The notes beneath the pieces are model-generated. The model did not search any database, was not told the origin of the DNA, and saw nothing but the letters and a program-made list of their open reading frames with translations. From NCBI GenBank assembly GCA_000733355.1, contig JNVV01000062.1, forward strand, positions 219,143 through 248,580: a DNA stretch of 29,438 bases, given 5' to 3'. Source of the stretch: Falciphora oryzae. Taxonomy: Eukaryota > Ascomycota > Sordariomycetes > Magnaporthales > Magnaporthaceae. Position numbers and translations under genes: made by a program. Shown piece by piece: positions 18,126-28,001 of the stretch; position 1 is the first letter of the stretch, and each line of letters begins with the position of its first letter.

Positions 18126-18901
18126 GTGGAAGAGCCTGACAGACAGCTGGAGGAGCTCTTCGCGTCCTGGCAGACGTGTAAGAGCCAGGACGAGCGTAAA
18201 AATGAGGTGATTCAGGTGAGCATTTCCATTTCGCGCTCGAGCTGGCGCTGGTCAAGGACCGCTTCCGCGTGGTGGCCATGGATGACGTGTTTCGGAGGGA
18301 AAAGCTGCAAAACATCAAGCGCAAGCCGTCTTTCCACATCACGCCGCCGGCCACGCCGTCTTCCGACTACGCCGGTATCGCTGCTACCGTCGCGGCCAAA
18401 CCGGCTTCCTCCGTCGCCGTGGCGGAGTCGATCGCAGCCGTGGCGCGGAAAAAAGCACCGCAGCAAGCCGCCGCCGATGTTCCACGGTCCGGGGACGGGA
18501 GCCAAGCTCCGGTCTCCAACGGAGACGGTAGCTCCGCCCCGCTCGGCACGGTGCGGAGGAACCGGCACGGGCAGCGCGTGGACCTGCCGATCGAATACAC
18601 GCCCAAGGACCTCGCGCGGATGAAGAACCGCCGTTACTGCCACAGTTTCCACCTGTTGGGGGATTGTCCCTGGATGGAGAAGTTTGGAGACTGCAAAAAC
18701 AAGCACGGGGAGCCGCTCTACGGGTCCTGGCTCCGCGCACTGCGGGCCGTGGCCCGGCTCTCGTGCTGCGATCGAGGCTTGAACTGCACCGACCCGAAGT
18801 GTCTGGCCGGCCACAACTGCCCCAAGCCGGGGTGTCCCGGGCCCGGGACCGGTTGCCGCTTCTCGTTGGCGATGCACAACGTGGATGTCACGCTAGTGTG
18901 A
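18126..18901 (+). pseudogene. CCCH-type zinc-finger protein, 5' part apparently damaged
   Basis: The main frame from ATG 18278 to TGA 18901 gives 207 aa. It has a Pro/Ala/Ser-rich segment, NRHGQRVDLPIEYTPKDLAR, and a three-finger C-terminus: C-x8-C-x8-C-x3-H (CHSFHLLGDC...CKNKH), C-x5-C-x4-C-x3-H (CDRGLNC...CLAGH) and C-x4-C-x6-C-x5-H (CPKPGC...CRFSLAMH). This matches fungal proteins with several C3H1-type, probably RNA-binding, fingers. A different frame from 18126 reads VEEPDRQLEELFASWQ, then KNEVIQ, resembling the usual N-terminus of this family, and shifts near 18205-18225 into HFHFALELALVKDRF. Its first codon is GTG where ATG is expected, so the start was probably lost. Alternatively a shorter protein starts at 18278, or an intron is not visible to me. 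Confidence 0.6.
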
Positions 18902-19972
18902 AGCAACTTTTGTGAGAAACCTGGGACTTGGTTGGTTGGTTCGGCCCCTGGAATGCTGGAAGTTTCCATCCCGGTCTTGTATTGTTGGGCTTTGCCGACA
19001 CGGTGGTGTCTTCAAGCTCCGAAAGGGGCTGACGGCCTGGCAGACTTGCACACTCGCTTGGTTCTGGTATATTATGCGCTGACTGGCGCTCATGCGCTCC
19101 CGCTGTCTTGCCTGTCTCGCCTCATCTCCCGTAGCCACCGCCGCCAGCTACCACGGTGAGTCCACCCACCCGCACAGGCTTAAGTATGCCAGCTATTCGT
19201 CCAACAATGCCACATGAATAGGAGCTGTTTCAAGTGTTATTATTTACACCAAATACGACATAACATCTCCCTGCAAGGCCAGATGGTAATATTTGGGAAA
19301 TACCAAATATTTACGCCGCGGTGCCCAAACCTCCTTAGATCCCATTCGGAATCGTAGAGCCTGTAGCGAACCCTGGTTCCCGCTGGAATCTCGGGGCATC
19401 GATGACTTGAACGACCGGCTTCCGTGCAGTAGGTGTGTCACCGTCGTTGGAAACTCCAAGCTCATTATGGGCTCAATCTCCTACCCCTCGCGCCTCGTCG
19501 AACGGCACGAGTTCTGGACGAGAAGAGAGTTTCTCAACCCGTGGCTGGCGCCTCGAGATCAAAGTGGGTACAACCACGCCGGGGGCGAGTCCGCATCGTC
19601 CCCGCCCTGTGGCCTCTACCTACTGCTGTGACACTCGATGAGTTTAGAGCGGCGCATCGCGCTCATGGCGGATGTGAAGAGTCCTTCATCGCCATATCCA
19701 CGAAATCCATTCTTAGCAACGCCTGACGATCCGGCCGCCGAGCTGCAGGTACGAATTTGGGAAGAAAGGCCGCTGTCGCCTTACACATGCATGCAGCTAT
19801 ATTGGGGCGACGTTGCAATTGGAATTCGCCTCCTGATTCATCGGGACGAGCCTCTCGCACCTGGTTTGTCTATTCCATCGCAGACTCGCTCATCACCTGC
19901 CAGCTTCATAAAGAAAAAGTGTCAACTAGCCAGTTAATAACAAAATAGCATCCCCACCCAAACTTGATTGGA
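18902..19972. other. Intergenic, nothing recognised
   Basis: About 1.07 kb between the CCCH gene and the copia insertion site. Overlapping open stretches at 19293-19950 on the plus strand (one with WRLEIKVGTTTPGAS) are without a recognised family. No repeat or RNA gene seen. Confidence 0.4.
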
Positions 19973-19977
19973 CGGGA
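19973..19977. repeat. Left copy of copia target-site duplication (CGGGA)
   Basis: CGGGA abuts the outer edge of the left LTR and matches 28263-28267 exactly, the 5-bp duplication expected from integrase-mediated insertion. Confidence 0.92.
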
Positions 19978-20238
19978 TGTTGCAAAGTAAAGGTGCATGC
20001 AGTAAACCGTTTGAATTAGCTACTACCTCTAAGGAACTAGTAAAAAAGGTCTGTTAAGGGTGGGAAACCCTCGGTTTCTATATACACGGGTGCGCGGTAA
20101 GGATATCGAGCCCTCGTCGGCCTCGGCTGGTGCGTGTTACGCACCGGCCGAAGGCGACGAGGGTTTTTAACGGGCACCGGGGTTTTGTAACACGGCTTTG
20201 CCGGTAAATCCCCCGCAAAGACCCGCTCCTTTGCGACA
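19978..20238 (-). repeat. Copia 3' LTR
   Basis: 261 bp, starting TGTCGCAAAGG and ending GCAACA in element sense. It has a TATA-like TGTATATAGAAACC on the minus strand and a 53-nt palindrome upstream of it. Confidence 0.93.
20111..20163. promoter_or_regulatory. 53-nt near-perfect palindrome in copia LTR U3 (3' copy)
   Basis: CCCTCGTCG...CGACGAGGG with an inner GGTGCGT/ACGCACC stem. The same element is at 28135-28187, and lies in U3 just upstream of the TATA element in the direction of pol transcription. It could be a dimeric protein-binding site or an RNA hairpin in read-through transcripts. Confidence 0.75.
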
Positions 20239-20248
20239 TACCCCCCAG
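20239..20248 (-). other. Copia polypurine tract
   Basis: In element sense CTGGGGGGTA abuts the start of the 3' LTR, the position and composition expected for the plus-strand primer. Confidence 0.65.
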
Positions 20249-20901
20249 CCGGTGCCCGGAGGGGACAGGCTGTAAACAAAGGAAAGGTGTAATAAGGGCA
20301 TTACGAGCTTGCATCCCGCATTCATGGGTGCTCGGTATGGCGTTAATCGGATTTAACCGGGTGTTACGGATGCTCGGTAATGGGGACCGGGCCGTAAAGT
20401 CGGTCCTTCCCAAGGAGGCTTTTTCCTTTTACCTGGTTTTGGGTGCTTTTTCCCTTTTGGTGCGCGCCCGGCGCCCGCCATCGGTTGCGCGGTATTAAAA
20501 GGCTTTTCCGTTAGCTTGCGCCCTAACGTCCCTCTCTTTTTTCTCTTTCCCAGCAATAAATAATAATCTGTACGTGGTAATACCTTTAACCCTTTAGGCG
20601 GCGGATTTAAGCTAATTTATAGGCGTTATTGGAGCCCAGATCTCACAAAAACCGTAAGTTTATATCGTTTCCGATCGCGCGCGCGAGCGCGCGATAGGGT
20701 TAAGGCGTAACCGATTGCTAACTTGTTTTAAATGTTTGGAAAATTATTTCGTAAAAAAAGGGCGGCGGCTCGGGCTCGCGCCTAAAAAAAGTAAGTGCTT
20801 TATGCCCTTTTGTTTGCGCTTTTAAGTGCTCGTTTAACCGTTAAAAAGCGTATAGGGGCCGTTTTCAAAATGACTTAGCGCGTGCTTTGGCGGCCTCCTA
20901 G
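20249..20901 (+). promoter_or_regulatory. Upstream region of the antisense gene inside copia
   Basis: About 650 bp between the LTR and the first supported exon. It holds a TATA-like GTTTATATCG at about 20658-20668 and a 20-nt GC palindrome (TCGCGCGC...GCGCGCGA) at 20675-20694. A short open frame starts at ATG 20732 (MFGKLFRKKRAAARARA) and hits TAA just before a GTAAGTGC donor-like site at 20791. This may be a 5' exon, but I could not join it in frame to the next exon. A poorly supported 67-codon minus-strand frame (20353-20556) is not called. Confidence 0.4.
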
Positions 20902-22062
20902 AGGGAGGCCTCGCGGCTCCCTCCGCCGCTAGCAGCAGCACCGGCCGCGCCGCCGCCGCCGCCGGTTACGCCGCTTCGCCGCCCGTTGCCCGCCAACCGG
21001 CCGCCCGCGCCGTGCTTTCGGGTGCGGCTAACGATAGCCCAGCCCGCGCCCGCCGCGCCCAATGCCGCCCCGTTCGTTGCGGTCTTTTCTACCGATTTGG
21101 GTCAAATCGATCTCTCTTTCGAGGAGAAGCACTTTGCTTTTTCGCGGGAGGTCGCGCAAAAAAAGACCGCTTTAAGCGGGCGGGTGCGTATCTATGGCGC
21201 CCCGGGTAAAAAGGCGAGGGCAAGCAAAGCCCTCGCCTTTTTTAATGATAGTAAGGAAAAGGAGGACAACGACGAGGAGGACAAGGTCGTTTGGTTTCCC
21301 GAAGCCGACCGCTTTAGCCGGGGCGAGCCTCGTAACCCGGTAAGTTGTGCTTCCTAAGCATTGGTTTATTAGTTTAAGTGCTTCCAACGCACCCGACTTC
21401 CTTTTCCTAACTTTACCCCCCTTTTTAAACTAACTTTTCCTTGCTAGTTTTTGCGCGGCCACGCTCGCGCCCCCGTCTCCCGTCCCCGCCGGCCTGCCCT
21501 TAAAAAGGGCGCCGTCGCCGGAATGCCTAAGGGGGCTACCCCTCGGGCTGTTCCGTGCGACGGTTGCACCCGCGCGTACCTTACGGGGTACCGCGGGCTT
21601 TGCTCCGACCGTCCTATACGCCGTAAGCGTAAAAACGGCAAGGCTTTTCGTTACGTACAGTGCCAGGGGGGTTACTTTTATAAGCCTCTTCCCGCGGACG
21701 AAACCTTCCGTAGCAAAGCTACCCAGCTCGGAAAGGCTTTCGCCCGTAATAACAATAGGGAGGTTCGGAAATTCCGTACTGTTATCCGTAACCTGATCGC
21801 GCCGTATAAGCGTGGTTACTCGAGATAGGTTGCGAAAAAAGAAAGCGATTCGGAGTTGGAAGAGGTGCGCGCAAAGCGTCCCCGTAAAAAAGGGGATGCT
21901 CCTTTTTAACGCGAGCCGAAAAAAAAGCAGAACGACGATAACGACGATAAGGGAGGCGCGGTGGGAAATATAATGCTAGCCGGGTATCGTCGTTACGGCA
22001 ACGATTTCCTAGCTGGCATCGCTTCCTTAGGTGCTAAATACCGCCGCAAACGCGGTATTTAA
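20902..22062 (+). pseudogene. Antisense spliced gene within copia: basic, Cys-motif protein of unknown function
   Basis: Exon 20902-21339 is open from just after a TAG. It is Ala/Pro-rich, then VFSTDLGQIDLSFEEKHFAF, a Lys-rich stretch, an acidic KEKEDNDEEDK and VVWFPEADRFSRGEPRNP. A 108-nt intron (21340-21447) joins it in phase 0 to exon 21448-22062: basic RGHARAPVSRPRRPALKKG, then PCDGC, a Cys 11 residues later (GLCSDRP), VQCQGGYFYKPLP, a helical basic region and clusters KRPRKKG and KYRRKRG. Internal stops TAG 21826-21828 and TAA 21907-21909 sit in a frame that stays open to TAA 22060-22062; both fit CAR-to-TAR damage. The start codon was not found. The Cys pattern suggests a zinc-binding domain with some ligands changed to Tyr. 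A nuclear or nucleic-acid-binding role is inferred from the basic clusters. It runs convergently toward pol (ends 22313) and is read from the 3' LTR side. Confidence 0.65.
21340..21447 (+). other. Spliceosomal intron of the copia antisense gene
   Basis: 108 nt with donor CCG|GTAAGT, branch-point-like AAACTAAC about 20 nt from the 3' end, a pyrimidine-rich stretch and acceptor TTGCTAG. Removal joins two open frames in phase 0. A sense-strand retrotransposon gene could not keep such an intron through its own RNA cycle, but an antisense gene can, because its intron is not recognised in the genomic RNA. Confidence 0.8.
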
Positions 22063-22312
22063 GCCCCCGCGCCTTAGGAAGCTCAAAAAGGAAAAGGAAA
22101 AAGAGGAAGGGCCCGGGAAAAGGAGGAAAAAGAAAGCGACTTTAGGCTTTAAAGCCCGTTTCTACCTTTTGCCGCCGCTGCCGCCTTTTGCCCCTGCGTT
22201 GTTTTTTTTTTTTTTTTTTTTAAGGGAAATGCATATTAGGTTGCCGGGTGTTCGTTATCCTTTCGCCGCGCTTCCGTAACGTAATGCTTATACTTAATGC
22301 TCAAGCGCGCTT
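22063..22312. repeat. Spacer between convergent genes, with T20 tract at 22202-22221
   Basis: Between the antisense gene's stop and the pol stop. It contains Lys-coding A/G-rich sequence and an uninterrupted run of 20 T on the plus strand. Read on the minus strand this is A20, so a captured retroposed poly(A) end is possible, though slippage would also explain it. Confidence 0.5.
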
Positions 22313-22990
22313 TTAAAATATTTCAAAAACAACGTTATACAGTTTTAAAAGCGCCTTAAAATGCTCAAACTTAGCCCTAAATAGGGCCTTTATCAAGCCG
22401 TTAGCGGGCATTTGCGAGGTTTCAAAATACGTCATTTCGAACGAGCTTTTTGCATGCTTCTAACGCAACCACATGTTCTAAATATTAACGTACCGGAACG
22501 CGGTAACTATCTGGGCGTTATCCTAAACCACTAAGCGGATCGTTTGCTTATTATTACAAAAAATCCTTTAAGGCTCGCTAAGCTCCAATTGCACGTTCCG
22601 GAAAAGCCTTTTTAAAGCCATGGTTTCTTTGGCCACTTTAGCGAGCGTTAAAAGCTCTACCTTAATGGTTAAAGTTGTTACGGTACTTTATTTCCCTGCC
22701 TTCCAAATAACCGGCCCCCTAAACAGAAAAATGATAAACCCTTTTAAGGAGTGCCTTGTTTCTAGATTATTTGCGTAGGAAGCGTTTCCCGCGATGCTTA
22801 AATGCTCGGTTTCCTGGCCGTGGCCGTATTTAATAGCCAGGAACCTCGTCCTATCCAAATATTTAATAGCTTAATCCGCGGCATCGTGATGCGCAGGCGA
22901 GGGGTTGGTTAGATGTTTGGAAAGCGCCGAGGCTGGTTGTACTGCGTCCGGTCGTACTATAATAGCGGTATAAAGTATTAATCCTACTTT
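22313..22990 (-). pseudogene. Copia RNase H domain
   Basis: Continues the pol frame: LSKHLTNPSPAHHDAA, then AIKYL, then IAGNASYANN (the 'D-A-D-W/Y-A' region, here N-A-S-Y), RHSLKGFIIFLF, VIWKAGK, LLTLAKVAKETMALKRLF and IRLVV, ending in a short C-terminal block. Stops replace Gln at several sites, e.g. after WKAGK. The pol frame ends at TAA 22313-22315. Confidence 0.75.
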
Positions 22991-22993
22991 TTT

Positions 22994-23780
22994 TTAAAAG
23001 CTTAAAACCTTTTGCGCGGTAGCCGTGCCCAAATGCTTTAAAAGCTCCCCGGCTGGTATTAGCGTATTTGGGAAGGTAGATCTATTGTTAAAGTTGAAAC
23101 GGCGGGTAATTTTGCTAATATAGGAGTCGTACAATAGGGTAATTGTGCGTTCCTCCCTGTTACGCGTAATCTTAATGCCCAAAAACCACTCCAAAGGTCC
23201 TTCGCGCATTTCGTATTTATCCCTAAGCCTTTCGAGCATTTAGCGCGCCTTACTCGCGTGCTTTCTACGGTAAAAAAGCACGATATCGTTAACGTAAAAA
23301 AGCAAGAAGATATGGCGTACTTCGTCCATAAAAAGGCAAAGCTCGTTTGCAGCCGCTTTTAAGCCAAATTCCTGCAGGGTTTTGGCTAACTCCTTGTACT
23401 AAAGTAACGGAAAGTCCCTCATCTCGTACAGGGCTTTTTTTAGGCGGGTAACGTACCCAGGCTTCGCAAATCTGAGTAGGAATTTAACGTAAACTAGGTC
23501 GTAATTTGGACCAAGCTTTGCGTATAGGAACGCGTTGCTTATATCTATTTGTAAAGCTTCCAAATCGAAATAGGCTATAATCGCTATTATGATCCGGAAC
23601 GTCCGCGCAGCTAATATCGCCGCGTAAGTGCTTTTTAAGGAGTTCAAAGGTTGCTAATCACTTTTGACAACTGCCCTTGCTTTAAATTTATCGAAGTATC
23701 CGTTTTTATCGAACTTGTAGGTAAAAACCCATTTGATATCGAGCGCTTGGTTAAAAGTATCGGACTTCGGTAGTTTAATC
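22994..23780 (-). pseudogene. Copia reverse transcriptase
   Basis: Reads DIKWVFTYKFDKNGYFDKFK, AARTFRIIIAIIAYFDLEAL, QIDISNAFLYAKL, VTRLKKALYEM, YKELAKTLQEFGLK, the catalytic loop FYVNDIVLFY, and PLEWFLGIKITRNRE. The family motif is Y-V-D-D; the first Asp is Asn here (codon at 23288-23290), explained by C-to-T on the plus strand. The stop at 23399-23401 replaces a Trp before YKELA (also plus-strand C-to-T), while the stops near 23240 and 23650 fit Gln (minus-strand C-to-T). Confidence 0.88.
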
Positions 23781-24699
23781 CAAATGCCTTTCTTTATAAA
23801 CCCCGTTACTTCCGCTAATGCGGCTTCTTTAAATTGGGGTCCTAACGGGTGTTTGTCAAACTCCTTCCAGGACTTTGGGACGCTTTATAGTGCGTCTTTA
23901 TGTATTTTTTTGCCTGCCTGGTATTTGAGCTTATCCGCCGTTTTAAAGGTTAAGGCCGCAACGATTTCGTAAAAGGGGCGGTAGCTTTTTTGACTTTCTG
24001 CTACCGCTTTTTGGTAATTAGGCAAAAACGTGCAAAAGAAGTTATCCCACCGTTATTTAAGCTTTTTTTTTTTATTAGGCCGATCCGCAGGTTCCTTACC
24101 GTTTAACGTAGCGAATACGTAATTAATAAGGTTTTTTTGTTATTTAGCTTTTCTTTTTAGGGATTGTTCCTCCTTTAGCCTTTGTTTCCTCGCCGCTTTA
24201 AAAGCCCTTTCGGACTGCTGGGCGGTTAGCATTTGGAGGGTAGGTCGCGCTTGCGCCGGTGCTCGCGAAGCATTCGTTTGTTATTATAACGCGGGCGGGA
24301 AAGGTTGCTATTATTCCTTAACAACTGGTGGTGGTTAATCGGTTCGAACCACTATCGTATTTCGGATTTCCGGGCCCTCGTCGGGCTTTAAAGTGCTCGG
24401 TTAATGCTCTCGCGCATCCAAGTATTGTAAAAGGGAGCGCGTCATAAAAAGCGAACGCTAACGCCCCCTTAGCGCCTTATCCTCGTTACCCCCCAAATCG
24501 GCAGGGCTACCTTCTATCTCGCCGGGGCCGCTGTTAAAGTCGTTTTCCGGCTCCCAACCGCGTACCAGCTCCTCTGCTTGGCTGCCTTCTGAAGCATCTA
24601 GAGTCGGGATTTTTTGCGCGGCCTAACGTCGCACGTTTACGGCGTTTTCCGCGACTTTCTGGGCCAATCGTGCAACCTCCTTCGCGGGAGGTTGGTCGT

Positions 24700-26200
24700 T
24701 AACGATCTTTTTTGGCACCTCCACCCTCGAATTTTAACCCGGATGCTCGGTTACGGTGGTGGTTGCTTTTGGCGCTTCCGTTTCCAAAAAGCCAAATGCA
24801 TTTGTAAGTCCTTTTCGGGACCGGAAAGGCTCGTCTTGCTCGTTTATTGTTAAAAGCATTTCGTATATTTCCGGAGCAACAGGAGGCTTTTTTTTTAATC
24901 CTTTAAAAAAGGTTCCTTCATCAAAACGCACGTCGCGGGATACTAAAATGCGTGCTTTGCTTAGTACCCAAATCCTGTAAATATGGGAGGCCTTGTAACC
25001 AATTAGGTATCCGACGTGCCTACGCGGCTGCACCTTAAACTTTATGCGCATATTGTTTTTCGTTCGTTAAGGATCGAAAACGTATGCTCGGTACCCGTAA
25101 GCGTAAATGCCGTCCCAATTAAAACGTAAATCCGCCTCCAGCCTTTTAACGAGCTTTAGGGTATAGTAACGGAAATAGCCTTTAAACCAAACGAGCATAA
25201 CCTTGTTGGGAAAACGCATGCCTTTAGAAAACGAGGGGCTCATATTCTTAAGCCAGATAGCCGCGTAAACGGCCTCTGGCCAAAAATCCTCCGGGAGGTT
25301 GGCACCTTATCGCATGCGTATCGAGCGTGTAACGACGTTTTGCCCTGCTCGCTTTATTTTGCTATTAAGTTCGTAAGTATCCGGCGGAAGGCTCTCTAAT
25401 TCGATACCCATGGACTCGCACCACCTCTAGTACCAAGTCTTCCCTTTGTTAGCGATTAGGGTTAGCTCGTTACCGTGCTTGAAAATAGCTACTCGGAAGC
25501 CGTACTAACGGGTTACCCAAGCTTCCCAATTGATTAGTAGGGGCGTAAGCTCGTCTGCACTCTTCCCTAACATCGTATATCCCTAAAGCTTCCCGCTAAA
25601 ATCGTCCTCTAGCAGTAAAAAAACCTTCTAGCTATCGCCGTTTGATAGGAAGTGGAACAGATCTAGCCAGACCCTCCAAAAGGGCCTAGGCGCCGGGTCC
25701 ATCTTGCGTCTAAAAATCACAGCCTTTGCATGGGTTATCGCGCAGTCCTCGCACTCGATCTACCGTATCCCTTTAATTCGCACGTTCCTCGCGCTCCAAG
25801 TAAGTGCCTCGAATGCTTGCTGCCCTAGGTGCCCACTCCTTAAATGCTAAAAGTGCGTATTATCTTCCCTCGGCTTGGTATAATCGACTAAAAGGCGCCA
25901 GTTGGGAATATCGCGCTTCTTTTTGGAGTAGCTATCGAAAACGGACATTACAAGCTTTAGGGCAGCTTGTTCGGATGCGTATAAAGCATGGGAATAAAAG
26001 GAAAAAGGCTTGTATTCGAAAAAAACGATATTATTTCGGCGCTTTAATTATTTAGCGATAAGGTTCGTTTCCATAGTTCCGGATCGTAAGGTACAATCGA
26101 GGCCGCAAAACCATATCCCTACCGCTAAAAGCCTTGCTTCAAAAATGATATTAACATAAAAACCGTTAACGAAAACGACGTTACTAAGCCTCAGGTCCTT
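24700..26200 (-). pseudogene. Copia integrase
   Basis: Zinc-binding pre-integrase domain H-x4-H...C-x2-C (HLRSGH, then CEDC near 25745), core blocks VWLDLFHF and LLEDDFSGKL, and ELNSKIKRAGQN where the catalytic Glu is expected but Lys is present (codon 25352-25354). The C-terminal block at 24734-25051 (FKVQPRRHVGYLIGY, then IYRIWVLSKAR and RDVRFDEGTFF) is characteristic of copia integrases. Stops at Gln-like sites are scattered through it. Confidence 0.85.
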
Positions 26201-26257
26201 ATCGCCATACATAAACCCTTTGAAAGTGCGTAATCCTTTGCCTAAAATCGGGAAACT

Positions 26258-26464
26258 TTAGGTACCGCACTCGACGGTCTCTAAGCCGTTGCTCGGTACG
26301 AAAAACCTTAGGTCTAGCTTATTAAGCGAGTTAACCAGGTGCACCGCACCGCAGTTGTCCAAAAGCGTGCTGTTCCAGTGGACGTTATACGTAGGGCTAA
26401 TCGTTGCGTACACCGAAAGCGCGCTCGTACCCTTAAAAATAGCCGCGTTGATATGGCTCGGCAC
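26258..26464 (-). pseudogene. Copia protease region
   Basis: Reads STLLDNCGAVHLVNSLNKLD, the D-x-G/C-A-x-H-x-V-x active-site segment of ascomycete copia proteases, followed by FVPSNGLETVECGT. Same frame as the integrase downstream. Confidence 0.75.
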
Positions 26465-27760
26465 AAGCTGATTTAGGGTACTTCTTGCGCTTTGCTGCTA
26501 CTTTCCCCATAGGGAGTTAGCAAATCGAAGGATTTAGAAAAAAGTTTTTTTAAGGCCCTTCCACTGGGGCTTTTTAAGCGCCTTTTTAATCGCCTTGATC
26601 TCCTGCTCGGTAAGGGGCTTGGTACGCGGCGCGGACCCTGTTAGGGCGTGCTATAAAATCTAGCATTTTTCGGGCTCCCAAGGGTGATTTTTGTGGTTCG
26701 CGGGGCAGTTGTATGTCTTTTTGTTTCCTCAAAGCTTTTCGGTGCGTTACGAGCTCCCATTCCGCTATCCCGGGTGCTCGTTAGTGCTTGTAGCGCTTCC
26801 GCCCAAAATGGCATAAACTGGGTTCTTTTTACCCCCTGGCCTTTTAATCGCATCCCTGTATTGGAAAAAGCCGAACTGATCGACGAAGTTCTCGAATGTG
26901 GCGCTGCTTAAGCCGATTGCGATATTTTTAGTTTAGCGTTTGGCTTAAAAGGCCTAAAAGCGCTTAACCGCTTCGAGGAAGTTAAAGGCACCGTTGTTGC
27001 CGACGATGTAAGGGATTTAATGGATTTATGCCTACCTTAAAGCCAAACGGTATTTGCTAAACCATTTGTCGGCGTCGGTAGTGCTTTTGGTTTTTTTAAA
27101 GGTATTAATATATTGCGCGATCGCCTAATCGCTCGAAAGGGTCGCGTTAGGGGCGAGAATTAGCTGCAGGCATTTAACGATCCCTCGGAAGGTATGCCAC
27201 CCCTTAAGGTTCGCCTTTTGTATAGCCTTAGTAAGTACGGAGCGCTCGACGGAGGTTGATACCTATTTGTTAAATGCTATCAGCTGCTTGTCGGGGACCG
27301 CAAACTCGTTGCGCTTCGTCCATGCTTCGTGCTTATTCGCAAAGCGTTCCGCAAGCTCGGTTTCCGTAGCGAACACCGGCTCGTCGGGATTGGGGTTGTT
27401 TCGTGCTTTGCTGCCTTCCGCTTGCCATTTTTTAACGCGCTTGTCCTTTTCTTTTTAGTTAAGCATTTTCCAAAAGAGCTTTCGTATCCCTAGCTCCTAA
27501 AGCACCGTGTCCTTATTTTATTACCTCAATTGCTCGAAAGTAGGCGGAACGCCGTATGAATGCTCGATATCTGGTTGCAGGTTAGGGTTAACCTTGTGCT
27601 AAATTACGAGCATTTGTGCGTTTTGCCGGAAGACCGTGATCCATGCGTGCTACTGATGCTTGTCCTGCAGGATCCCCGTAGGGATCAAATTCGCATCGTT
27701 ATCAGATATGGTAGGTGCTTTTAAAGCAGGTGGGACGTTTTAAGGGGTGCTTAAAAAGCG
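26465..27760 (-). pseudogene. Copia gag
   Basis: Same frame as pol. Recognisable blocks include ISDNDANLIPTGIL, HAWITVFRQNAQMLV, WQAEGSKARNNPNPDEPVF, ERFANKHEAWTKRNEFAV, and a finger-like YNCPANHKNHPWEPEKC near the end, the C-x-x-x-H...H...C knuckle of fungal copia gag. Many TAA/TAG stops occur where Gln fits. The exact start is uncertain; an ATG at about 27885 lies in another frame. Confidence 0.75.
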
Positions 27761-27990
27761 CCTGGGGTAAGCGAAAGAAAACGGGTGCTGATGGTGGAGA
27801 TCCGGACGGGGCGGTGGCGATAGTTTTAACGTTAGGGGTCGGTGGGCCCGTGAGAGGGAAATGGGTGTTTTACACGGGCTTGCCGCGCATTGGAGAGAAT
27901 TGCTAAATGTTTGATGAAGGAATAAAATGGAGGTAGAAGGGGTAATTGCAATGCAACTTTTAAAATGCGTAAAAGGGGGTTAAAAACGCC

Positions 27991-28001
27991 GGGCTCATAA
28001 C
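27991..28001 (-). other. Copia primer-binding site, initiator tRNA-Met anticodon-loop type
   Basis: Directly inside the 5' LTR the element-sense sequence is GTTATGAGCCC, complementary to GGGCTCATAAC, the anticodon stem-loop of initiator tRNA-Met. Drosophila copia and yeast Ty5 prime from this cleaved half-tRNA. Confidence 0.85.

Noticed and set aside
18212..18877. 221-codon minus-strand open frame opposite the CCCH gene
   Set aside because: Shadow of GC-rich coding sequence; the plus strand has clear zinc fingers.
24330..24346. GGTTCGAACC resembling a tRNA B box
   Set aside because: It lies inside copia coding sequence, and no acceptor stem or A box at the right spacing was seen.
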